Assembly: GCA_013398955.1 (NCBI GenBank)
Contig: VWPU01017852.1
Span: 1-64,000, forward strand
Source of the DNA: Callaeas wilsoni
Lineage: Eukaryota > Chordata > Aves > Passeriformes > Callaeidae
Direction: 5' to 3'
Length of the DNA stretch: 64,000 nt
The notes under the pieces are model-generated. The model worked only from the letters and a program-made list of their open reading frames with translations, was not told the origin of the DNA and made no database searches. A program made the translations under genes and the position numbers. The first letter of the stretch is position 1. Every line of letters starts with the position of its first letter. Below, piece after piece: positions 36,891 through 47,680 of the stretch.

Positions 36891-37076
36891 GCAGTGTGCC
36901 ATGCAGACAGATGGCTGTGGCAGCAGGCAGCCAGGAAGCAATACATGAGCATCAAATTCATTTGCTGAGGGCAGGATATCAAGCCAGGAATGTCAAAGTG
37001 GTTTTCAACCCAGAGCTGCTAAACTTGTATGCAAGAGAACATCATTCATACTTCAGCTCAAAGCTGGATCAGCTGG
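36891..37076 (+). CDS. Exon candidate 3 of the unrecognised gene
   Basis: A 186-bp segment after the acceptor CATCACCTACCCCACAG, ending at donor CTGG|GTAAAG. It is open only in the frame entering in phase 1. The other frames stop at about codons 19 and 26. It leaves in phase 1, so it joins both neighbours in frame. It encodes about 62 residues, including the conserved-looking stretch NVKVVFNPELLNLYAREHHS then YFSSKLDQL. No signal peptide, membrane span or known motif is evident. Moderate confidence rests on the splice sites and phase match, not on homology. Confidence 0.58.
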
Positions 37077-39543
37077 GTAAAGGTAAAGCTGGAATTCCCA
37101 GACCATAGACAATGAATTTCTGGAAAGCCTTAGATCAACATTTTCTCTGTCACAGGGCATAAAAGGAAGAAGGCTATAGCACTGACCCTTGTCTCTGTAG
37201 GAGTGACAGCAGAAAATTCTGATGTGGTTTTGGTTAATTAGAAAAAGCTGCTGGGTACCTCATGGGTTCCTTTTAATTATTTTAAACCTGAATAATACAG
37301 CTGTGATTAGAATCCTTTGGCAGCCTCACACATTAATGCTAAGATATTAAATGATGGTGATAATGGTCCATGTTTAATAGTCAAGTAAACTTCTGATCAG
37401 CTTTGTCAGGGCAATAGAGTGGGACTCTGGATTTCCATACCCAGCCCTTTGTTGATGGAGCACCACAATGCATGGAATGACTTTGCTTCATCTTTAAAAT
37501 TGTTAGCTTTTAATGGAATGTTGTCATTGGAAAGCAAATGGTAGGAAACGTCTTCCAATCCTATTTATATAATTGAATTTGAAAGAATAATTTGAAACCA
37601 ATGGAGTTTTTGAAAAAGAACTTTACATAAAACTCCAGTTTAACAAATCTGAAACATAGCTGACACCTAGAGAAGTACTGTCTGTTATGATCTGTGGATC
37701 CACAGCGTGCACTTTTAAACTGTGTAATTACACTGATTAGCTTTATTCAGACGATAATCAGATCAGTGTCTGGTAAAATAAGGGGGTTTTATTTTGTGAC
37801 ATAAGAAGATTATTTTCATTTAGTAGATTTCAGAGTTTGCTTGTGCCAATATGCTAAAAAAATAAAATTGCCTATAGTCATGTGGGACAGTTGGAACACA
37901 GTGAGTAAATCTGTGTTCAGACAGGAACAGATCCCACAGGGAACGCTTAGCATGGATTGCTGTGCTTTGCAAAGGAAATAATGGTCTTTAAAGCTGTCAG
38001 TTTCTCACCTAAATACTTCTTTATATTGCTGTGATACCCAGAGGCACCTCCCAACAGGGCAGTGATTGCACGGGAAAGCAGAGCTGGTGGCACAGGGTCT
38101 GATAACTGCACATCTGGGCTGAGCTCACCTCCTGCCTGGTACAGCAGGCTCCTGGGGCACCAGGATTTCTCTCCATTGCATTCCCTCCCTATGCTAATCT
38201 GGTTTTCTGCACAGTGCAGTCTAAGAAACCTAATCTTTATTTTCGGTACCATGATCTTTAATTTCCCATTTTATATTTTATTATAGAAAAATGAAGTCTG
38301 GAAAAGAGCCTTGTAACTTGTTGCAGTACCTTGAACTTCCTGTTTAGACAGCAGTTGTGATTTTCTGCTCCCTTTTGCATTTGACCTAGGAAAACAAGAT
38401 CTGTAATTTACATATGGAACTTGGAAGATGCAACAGCCTCAATGATATCAAACCAGAATTAAACCTACCTTTTTTCTGTTTATCTTATTTTAAATAAAAT
38501 AAAAGCTAATCAATATCGTTTAGTAAAAATAGAGTAGTTTGGTGTCAAACACTGTTTTAGCCTTATTAATAATTCAGCCAAAGTTCCAGTGTTGATCTGC
38601 TTTCTTACATTTTATTGCATATTGTTATGTTTCCATAGTATTATGACTGAGAAGTGCTATTGTGGGTCTTCCAAAATTCAAATAACTCCATAAATCTCCC
38701 TCAATCCAGTAATATGTTAATTAAAAAAACGTATCATTCATGCCTTTTGAACATAGCCATTCATTATTTTGCTTGATGAAGTGACCTTAGCAAGAATTTG
38801 CTCATGTCCAAAGGGGTAAGCTTGTAACCTCGGTAACATGGTTAATTTTAATTAGTCAAAGACATGCTCAGGCTCTCTGTAGGTTTGAAACATTTGAATT
38901 CAGTTTTGATGTTATTATTCTCAGGGAGCATGAAACAGATGCACGTAATTCTTGTTAGCATATTACTTGAAGTTGACTTCAAACGTGTTTATTGTAAGTT
39001 GTTAGACAGCCTTCATCTTCTGGGAATCCAATCTGCCTATTTGCCCTTTTTAAAAAAAATTACTTCTACTATTATTGTGTGTTGTGTATTATTGTGTGTA
39101 ACTCCCACTTGGGAGCCTGTGCATGTGGTAGGTGGGCCCTTTTTATACTGAAGCCTGTGTGGAAAAAAATCTCTTTTGCAGCAGTTTATAGTTTAAGCCT
39201 CAGAATTTCTTTCTTGATTTAGTCTTACACAAAACTAACTTCTCTAGAGGAGGTATTTTATTTTTATGTCAAATTAATTTTTTAAACTTTTTATTTTTCT
39301 GTAATGGTGACAGCCATCTGAGTATATTCTCACAAATTATGATGGCAGTGCTAAGGTCATCTGCTGTGCGCAGCTGTCAGCTTTGAGGTCCAGTCTTGCA
39401 TGACAGTTTGCTTGAATGAAGAAGCTCAGGTTTTGGCTCTTTGCAGTAGAAAGAGAATCTCTCACATAAGTCAATGTGTTTCTTTTTCCGTGCTTAAATG
39501 TATAATGCCATATTTGTTGCATTTTTTAATGCAGTATTAGGTA
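37077..39543. other. Intron-like stretch
   Basis: AT-rich unique sequence up to the target duplication of the next LTR. No feature was seen. Confidence 0.5.
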
Positions 39544-39549
39544 ATACTG

Positions 39550-39929
39550 TGTCACGGTGATGTCCCAGAGTAATGACACAGAGTCCGGTGTCCAGGTAGA
39601 ACAAAGCGATGCAGAGGGTTTTTTATTATTCTACAAAGCGGCTTATATCTTTTAGCTTACTTGAAGTTTTACAACAGTGTCAAAACTCTATTGGACCTCT
39701 GGTCCACCATCTGCCAAGTTCATTGGTTAATTCTGATGTCACCTATATCACAATGTTTACCTACACAAGAATGTAAGCAAATGCAGGTGCACAGAGCTTA
39801 ATTGGTTTTAGAAAACTCCAAGGATTGTTTATAATATTTTAGCCTGGGAATAGAGAGAAAGAGAAAATTCTCACACAAACTCTGGGAAAGTTAGAAGGTT
39901 TCCCTGCTAACAGCTTTTCAGCAGTGACA
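39550..39929 (-). mobile_element. Solo LTR, class-II (ERVK-like), minus orientation
   Basis: A 380-bp element with inverted termini TGTCAC...GTGACA, flanked by a perfect 6-bp target duplication ATACTG (39,544-39,549 and 39,930-39,935). Read on the minus strand it has a TATA-like ATATAAGCC, a polyadenylation signal AATAAAAAACC and a short R/U5 ending ACCGTGACA. A 6-bp duplication is the habit of class II (ERVK-type) retroviruses. No internal sequence is attached, so it is a solo LTR. It shares the TTTCCCTGCTAAC block and overall layout with the LTR at 42,226. Confidence 0.92.
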
Positions 39930-39935
39930 ATACTG

Positions 39936-42219
39936 TGTACATTCCAGTTCATACAAAGCTGAAAGGATTCATTGCTAACCCTGTAGTTATTTTTTAAAGT
40001 CACTATTAAACATCTGAAAATAAAGGTTGAAGAAGAAGAGTTAGAGAGCCTGCAGATACCTTGTAATCTATTGTAAGTCTCTGCACTGGTTCATTGTCTC
40101 ACTGTGAGCTTATGGGCTTCATTGCTCACCAAAATATTCCCAGCAGAAGTGGCTCTGGAGTATTTTTGCTTATTACTTCTCATGCTCTAAAGACAAGAAA
40201 TGCTCTAAATAATCCTGTGACACATAAGCATGCTTCCTTATGCAGAGCACCATTGCTTCAGCAGAGTTCCTTGGGTTTGTCTTCAGTCACTATGTTATGA
40301 TATCCCAGCTGTAGACTAAGAACTTGATTTTTGGATAGAAGCAGCCTGTTTGTAGAGTAAGACATATATTTGCTGGGTATGTAAGATGTGTTTTTTTCCT
40401 AGATAAAAATATTGTTTGTTTGTTTGATTCTGGTAGAATAGTAGTTCATTAATTCCCCTATGTAGTCACTGATTGGTATATTTTTGAGAGTTTTTTTTAA
40501 GAAACAGAGAAGTTTAAGTTCTTACGGTGGTTTGTGTCATAATATAGTAAGACATTTTCTTGCTAAGCCAGGATGAAGGGATTGGCTGATGGTAGCAATA
40601 ATGCNCATAGTAAGACATTTAAGAAAATGTCTTAAATGGCTAAGCCAGGATGAAGGGATTGGCTGATGGTAGCAATAATGCTGTACCTTGCTAGGCTGGA
40701 CCTGTTTTGCAGTATTCACTGTAGTTTTCTGCCTCCCAAGTCTGGAAGCAGCTGTAAAGTTAACAGTCAATTCTCTGAAGAATTTACCTCCCTGCTGAAA
40801 ATGCTGGAAAACATTCTCGAGGTGATAGTGAGTATTAACACCTCTTTAGCTGGGAAGAAATAAGGTAGGCAGCCAATATCTCCTGCTGTTCTGAATTGAT
40901 TCATGCTTTGTATGTATCACAGTCTTGAATGCTTTCAGTATATGTTGTGTCTTGTAATATTCTCATTAAATGTAAATAAGAGGTTTGAATTTGGTTATGT
41001 TCTCAATAGCATAGAAATTGGATGCAAAATACTGTAAGATGTGATGGTGGTAGTAAATAAATTTGAAGAAAAAAGATGTCAGCTGAGTTTATGTAGTGTC
41101 TAGTGGCAGAGGACTTGAAGTTCAGGGAAGTCTTTGGCATCTGGACTTGCTGCAGTCTCCCCACAGCACGCAAATACCTTTCATTTCCTCATGTCTCTAG
41201 AGGTCCTTGAAGTGCAATCCATAGTCCAGTCCAACCACCAACGACTGGAGGTTTTTATCAGGTCATCATACAATTTTGAAGTCCTTAGGATAATTTGCAT
41301 TACTTAAAGTCTTGCACTTGTGTTTGAGACAGAGAAATGAACTCTTTAGGGTTATGTGTTGGTCACTTGACAGTGTCTTAAGATCATGTGCACTGTTTAC
41401 CCAGCAGAAGTGACATGACGGGGGCTTCTTTAGCTGTGATTTCTCTGTGTCTTGGCAAATTTCATTAAGTTTGATTACCGTGTCTCAATGGTAGCTATAC
41501 TTCACAAATGATGAATAGATAAAATACTTTAGTCTTTTATTGTAAGAGAAGATGATGCTTGTTTCTCTGGAAGTATAGAATTAAAGAAGAAAAATAGGCG
41601 TTCATTTGTTGTAGAATTGGGGAAATTGAGGCAGGGCATGCAAAAGACAATGGCAGAGATGAGGATGTATCTCTGTTGCCAAATCCAGAGCTTAAAGGGC
41701 CTTGTGTGATAAAATGGGCACCTAAATGTTCACTTACCTTTGGGTTTTTTTCTGTGCTTATCATGCCTGCGAGGGCATCAGTGTAAGCCATGTGTTCAAT
41801 ACTGTATGAGAAGTAAGATTTATCTCCTGCAGAGTGTTTCTTCCTCAAAGCAGAAACCTATCTTTTTGTCCAAGTGTCCATGACACCTCCTAACCTTAAC
41901 AACTGACTCTTGGTTTGTCTGGTTCACAGCTGTTAGATTTTAATCTGGCCTAAGGGTTGTGGGAGGAAACACTCTACTTCTGACCAGTTTGTGTTATGTT
42001 CCTGTGATCCAGAGGACAAAGTGTGTCAAGCTATCATTTTCCCCTTCTCTCCCCTTGATTGAGATGATCAGCTCTCCATCAGCTCTCTGAGCCACTTTCC
42101 AGGTGATTTCAAGAACTTCCATCTTGGTCTAAGAGGGTGAAGTGGCCAAGGGAGACCAGAAGCATGGATAGCGTGGAATTGTTCCTTCTGGGATCAGGAC
42201 AAGGGTGCAATGGAGTAAT
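39936..42219. other. Unique DNA between two class-II LTRs
   Basis: About 2.3 kb without retroviral coding sequence. It includes the split duplication at 40,562-40,681. A faint CR1-like phrase at about 41,208-41,260 is too diverged to call. Confidence 0.5.
40562..40681. repeat. Identical 43-bp duplication around a single n
   Basis: GCTAAGCCAGGATGAAGGG followed by ATTGGCTGATGGTAGCAATAATGC occurs at 40,562-40,604 and again, identically, at 40,639-40,681, with a lone n at 40,605. Between them lies a small hairpin, AAGACATTT-AAGA-AAATGTCTT. An unknown base directly after the first copy and perfect identity point to overlapping contig ends that were not merged. Confidence 0.85.
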
Positions 42220-42225
42220 GCACTG

Positions 42226-42567
42226 TGTGGGCTTTTAAGTAGGGGTTCAGAGATGCAGCGAGGCAGGAGTCAGAGTGAGGAAATGAATCATTTATTAAAT
42301 TTACAATACCATTTATATATTCTAGTTCCATAGAGCAATTGAACAGTGTTCACACTTCTCCTAGGGTGATTGGTCAAAGTCTCAGACACCCATTTAGAAA
42401 TGTTTTTTACTAATATAATGTACACAAGGTCAGAAGATACCAGATATGAATGCTATTTACAAGAACTCTATCTATTGTTTACATAGCTTACACAGCAAAG
42501 GAGAAGTTCTCACAGAATGAATGCAAGAAGAGAAAATTTCCCTGCTAACGGCATTTCAGCATCCACA
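42226..42567 (-). mobile_element. Solo LTR, class-II (ERVK-like), minus orientation
   Basis: A 342-bp element starting TGTGGGC and ending ATCCACA, flanked by a perfect 6-bp target duplication GCACTG (42,220-42,225 and 42,568-42,573). On the minus strand it has a TATATAAATGG box, an AATAAATGATTC polyadenylation signal, and a start (TGTGGATGCTGAAATGCCG, then TTAGCAGGGAAA) that aligns with the LTR at 39,550. The different target duplications show that the two LTRs inserted independently. Confidence 0.9.
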
Positions 42568-42573
42568 GCACTG

Positions 42574-44526
42574 AGGGACCTGCAGCTCTGGCATCACTCC
42601 CTGTTCTGTGCTGAATTACAGGGAATGGTGTAGATGCTGCTCAGAACAAACAGCAAACCCCATGAAACAGCAGCACTGTTAGGGACAGGAGGGAGGGTAT
42701 TGTCCAGCACATCTCCCCGTGTTAACTTCATGGACAAACACGGGACACCTGAACTCTTAGTCAGGTGGAAAGAAAATACAAGAGTGCAGAGAAAGCCTGG
42801 GCCCTCCTGAGGCTCGGGTCAGCCTGAGATGACATTGCACTGCTCTGCTCCCTGTGCTCTCAGGCATGTATATGGCTAGAGAGCGTGCTGTGTGACCTAT
42901 CAGATGACAAAATAGGTGTGCAGCAGTACCAAGCGTTGATCTCTGCTTAACCATTCCACAGCTAGAAGATGGCTCAGTGACTCAGTTGGCTGCTGCACAG
43001 GAGAACTATTAAAGACATTGCTTGCTTTATATATTTTATTTCATAAGCAGACTTCTGGGGGCATATTAGACTTCAAAAGACCTTTCTTCTTCTTTCTTCC
43101 TTGAAAAAGAGGAAAAGTTTCCCTTATGCATATTGCTTTAGGCCCATATTTCAAAATGACACATTGGTATCACAGATTGTAGAGCTGCACACATCGCTCA
43201 TGATGTATTGCTCTCTATGCACAGAGTTTCTCCACTTTAGAATCAAAATAAAACACTCGAAATGTTCTAGTCTGCTGGGTGGGAGAGAGAACAAAATGCT
43301 GGAGGGGAACCTTTAAGTAGTATCTCTCTGGACTTATTTATAAGATTGCACTATTTTCCCCACAACCCATTCAGTTTCTTCTCCTCTTTTCCATCAAAAA
43401 TTCTGACTGGTGCTGACAGAAACGATTATAGCTTATGAGTGATATTATAATCCAGTTTTCTTCAAGGAGAGATGCTATCAGAGAACATTTTAAAAAAATA
43501 TACTGGTAGAAAAGAGCCATCTTTCTTCATAGAATAACAGTTATTAATCTCTTACTAGTACATTTTCATATCATTTTGGACATTTATTTCCATGCTGTGA
43601 TATTATAAAACTAGGCATTTGTGTCAGTTTTGATGCAGTGCAACATGCTGGAACATAAAAAGCCGTAATTACCACCATGGTCATTTGAATTGCTAACCAG
43701 ATCCTGACATTTTCAAATCGGACCAATTTCTTAGTGATCCAGAAGTAAGCCTGGGTGCAACATGAGCTGCATTTCAATTAGGCAACTCAACATTTCGAAA
43801 GAAAATACAGTGCACTCACATCCCCAAAGCATTGCTAAAATGAAGAAGTACTTTGATGGTTTTCTATTGCCTCCTCTAGACTATTTTGTTCATGAGGATT
43901 TATTGATAAAATTTTAGTTAATTTTGATGCATTCGAAATGTTTAAGAACATCTCTTTGAGAAACTTTTTCTGCAACCTTTAACTTTTTCTACTGGATACA
44001 CCTATAGCAACCTGCTCTGAGGTTTGTGTGTGGAGGTCCTGTGTACCCTTACAGGTGTGAGCTCTCAGTTCTCCTGAGGGTTTGGGTCATGGGCTTCCTT
44101 CTCTGTGCCTTGCTCACTTGGGTTTGTTGCAGTTCAAGCTTAACAACTGAGTTTCCATGGTGTCTGGAGAGCTTAATTTTAGCTAGTGGGTACACTTGTC
44201 CATGCTGCTGGTGCCCTGCTGGCTGGTGGTGTCTGAAGGGGTTATTTTGTCAGAGCCCTGCATCTGCGTGGGCTGGGAGAAGGGAAGGTGACAGAACAGA
44301 GCCACAGCAAGAGAAGTGTTCAAGTGATCACCAACCCCTCAAATGAAGGGTGTGACACCCTGTGACAGCATAAGCTTTACCTTCCAAAGACTAATTCAGA
44401 GGCTCTCAGCATCCCAAACCAGCAGAGTAAAATACATATCTTTATTTTTTAAAAAAGAAGACTCATGTGCTTTTAGCCTGTTGGACCTGAGTGATGTAGC
44501 ATAAATAGGTAAAAGGTATCTTTTAG
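42574..44526. other. Intron-like stretch
   Basis: Unique AT-rich sequence. No repeat or gene was recognised. Confidence 0.5.
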
Positions 44527-44721
44527 ACTTGCGGCTGGAGAAAACCATACAGCAATCATCTTACAAGTGTGAGGAGGAAGAATGGGAAGAAAGGATATTT
44601 ACTTCTATTGTACAGAGCAAGAGTGGCAGCTGTAAAAATATCTTCCACTTCAATTCAGAAACTATGGAAAATACTAGACTAGATGAGGAAAGAAAGCAGG
44701 AAACGAAATGTGTTTCAATTG
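44527..44721 (+). CDS. Exon candidate 4 of the unrecognised gene
   Basis: A 195-bp segment between AAAGGTATCTTTTAG and the donor AATTG|GTGGAA. The frame entering and leaving in phase 1 is open throughout and gives 65 codons rich in Glu, Lys and Ser, including KCEEEEWEERIFTSIVQSKS and TMENTRLDEERKQETK. Phase 0 stays open for about 50 codons and then stops. Both splice sites are weaker than those of exon candidates 1 and 5, and an inner donor (CAAGT|GTGAGG) could give a much shorter exon. The acidic, charged composition fits the rest of the predicted protein. Confidence 0.5.
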
Positions 44722-47535
44722 GTGGAAAATACTTTTATATGATTACCTCTTTCTTTCTTATTATTTACTTGCAAAATTTTGTAGCTGAATTTTTATTTCT
44801 GCCCTTCTCCCTTTTTTCTTTGAGAAGTGCCAGAGTCTTTTGCCCTAGAGAAAAGGTGAATTCTTGGCTCAGTCTGGGGAGGTCTGTTGTTGTTTTTCTC
44901 CTGTGGACAAAATGATCATTTTCCTTAAGCTGTGGGTCTGCTTATTGAATAAGGAGAGAAAGAAAGATGACAGAAGCCAGCTGCAGGCTTCTTTTAAAGA
45001 TCAGACTTCAACCTTTCATATATAGGGATTTCACCTTTCCTGCCTGAAATATCAGATTTGCATATATGTCATAATGTTTTTGTGTATTGAACTATGAAAG
45101 TGTAGCTTTAGAAAAATGAAGCTAAAAACTGCCTTAAAATAACAGTTGTTTTCTCTATGACTGCTTTTGCTTCTTAGAGGATTGAGAGAAGTGCTTTAAT
45201 CTATTTCTGTGAAAGCATTTGGAATACATAATTTATATATTCCTAGCATGCAGTGTAGTAGTAGTTGGAATATTGCTGTCAAAGCTACCATTCCCAGTTT
45301 AAGTCCATCTCTCCTCAAAGTGTATTTTTAGATGTGTTTGCATGTCATGTGAGTTTTGAAGGTTCTAAAGCAGTGGTGATGATGTTGAGGGGTGTGTTGC
45401 TTAATGTTGTCTTTTAGGAGGTAAAGTTATCTTGAGAACATAGATAATTTGGACATATTTTGCTTTGCTCTCAAGTTGGCAGTAGATAATTTTCCTACGA
45501 CAGATGTGTTTGATTATGGCAACCTGGGGCATGAAATGACTTCTGATGCTGAAACTAGTGGATTCAGTACAGTGCTGTGCTGTGCTGTTATTTCTACTGC
45601 AGAGATGTCTAGACACCTCAGCCAGAGAGCCAGGATCCCAGGTACTGAGTACTGTGTTCCTGGGTAATAAAAAGCCTCTTCTAGACTCTAACAGCTTTAA
45701 AAATACACTTGAAAAGCATGTTGGTCATTCCGAAAAGAAAAAAATAAAAAGAAGAAGAAGAAGAAGAAGTAAAAAAGAGTCTTTTCTGGTTGTGAAACTC
45801 TTATATGGGGAGAGATAATAAAAATTTCTGTTTGACTCATTCCTTCTCTGGGTTCACTCCTTCTGGCACATCTCCAGGCTGCACAGCCCAGTGTGGATCC
45901 CAGCAGTCACCCACAAGCCTGTTCCGTTGGTGACTGTGTACACAGGGCACTGAAAGGTGTATATGATGCAGAGTTCAGAGGCCTGGATTTTATAACGGGC
46001 TGTCCCTGGCCTGCTTGCTTGGCCTTTCACCAGCATTCTCTGTGTGGCATGGAATTTATTTGTTTGTTTTAAAGAAAAACGTATGCAAATTAGTAGCTAA
46101 TAATACCTACGTTTAGAGCTATGAAGTCTGCAGTCCAGGATATGAAGCAATGAATAAACTTGCTGTCATTGGTCCTTGTGGCTTCTAGCATAAGCTGCAT
46201 CATTTTATCTGAGCCAAGTCAGCTGCTTCTGCAAATGCTTTCCTAGGCATGGCCCACTCCCACGTGAGCTGCTGCTGCTCTCCTGAATCAGCATTGTGCT
46301 CTTCTGACTGCAGCACAAACAGCAAGTTTCCTGAGGGCATTGCTGCAGATGGGATTCTTGCTGCCAAGAGAAACAGACTGTGTGTTTGTGTATGTCCGCA
46401 ATGTATTATTAAATGGGAGTCCCATTTCCGTGGCATTTCAGTAATATACTAGAGAATATTGCCATGGGTTTTGTTTAAAGTTAAACATGGTAGAAAACTG
46501 GACGATTCTGACCAAGCCTGGAGAAGAGACAAATGCTTGTGGCCAGAGCAATGGCCACTGCCATCCATCACTTCTTCCCTCCTCTGTCTGCCAGGTGACA
46601 GGGTGAACCTGTTCTCACCCCTTCAGGGGCACTCTGCCCCTTGTCATCTCTCCATCAAGCATCACCTGCAGTGACAGCACTGACATCAGTAAGTGGCTTG
46701 CAGGGATGCAAGGAAGCATCACAGTGAACAAAATTTGTCAGCTTTAATTAGCAGTGTTGAATGATGCCTTGAAAGCCTGTAGGTATAAACAGACAAATAA
46801 GCTGGTAGAATTAAAAACAGATGTTAGAATTTAACTCCCTTAATAACAATATCCCTTGACTCCTCCCCATTTAAAAAAAAATCTAATTGCCAGTTAATGC
46901 CCAATTCTATTTATACATTTCTCATTAACATGAAGATTGAGCATAATGTATTCAGGAAGATAACATGCTTTTTATTTGAATGGACGTGGCTGTTGGTATT
47001 TGTCAATTTTTTTTTTTGCTATTCCCTTGTTCCTAGCGTCTTGTCCAGACAGAAGGGACTTGACTTAAAAACTGGCCAGGCCATATCTCCAATTCCATAA
47101 ATTCTTGATCCTTCAGAAGAAGGTGGAAAAAATTTCTCTACTAAAATTCTAAAAAAATGTAATCCAGACTACTAGAATACACTAAAAATTCTTAATGTGA
47201 AACTTGTTCGATGTATAGAGAGATGTTTCAAAATGAGAAACCCCTTCCAGACGTGCTGTTTTCCGAGCCCCTGTGCTTTCCAAAGCAAGCTGGTAATCAT
47301 GACCATATGTAACTGGGAACTGGAGGAGGTGCAGTACTCGTCTGAACAGGATTGCACAGCCTCTGACCATGGCTGTGGCATGGGATGTGGCACGGGCTGT
47401 GCCAGCTGTATGCCAGCTTATTTATAAAGGGGGAGAGTGGGAAGAAAAAACATCATGGCTCCCCTAGCCCTCAGGTGACTAATATCCACTTTGATTTATT
47501 TTGGAATTTTTTATTGGCAAATGCCCCTTGAAATG
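44722..47535. other. Intron-like stretch
   Basis: Unique sequence with the (GAA)n tract at 45,751-45,769. A small open segment just before that tract (about 45,693-45,721) has a fair acceptor but a poor donor and is not called. Confidence 0.5.
45751..45769. repeat. (GAA)n microsatellite
   Basis: Six GAA units followed by GT and an A-rich run. Preceded by further A-rich sequence. Confidence 0.9.
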
Positions 47536-47680
47536 CAACTTGAAAGCACTCAAGGCCAGGCTGGACAGGCCTTGGAGAAACCTGTTCTAGTGGAAGGTGT
47601 CCCTACCCATGACAGAGAGGTGGAGGTAGATCCTCTTTATGAGTGCTTCCAACCCAAACCCTTCTGGGATACTGTGAATG
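47536..47680 (+). mobile_element. CR1 LINE 3' UTR fragment
   Basis: About 145 bp carrying the CR1 3' end signature: CAAGGCCAGGCTGGACAGG, CTAGTGGAAGGTGTCCCTAC, and CTTCCAACCCAAACCCTTCT ending TACTGTGAATG. It is heavily 5'-truncated and non-coding. Confidence 0.85.

Noticed and set aside
41208..41260. Faint CR1-like phrase (GAGGTCCTTGAAG..CAGTCCAACCACCAACG)
   Set aside because: Too short and diverged to separate from chance.
45693..45818. Lys/Arg-rich open segment over the (GAA)n tract
   Set aside because: The basic run comes from the triplet repeat and the donor (GTCATT) is poor.
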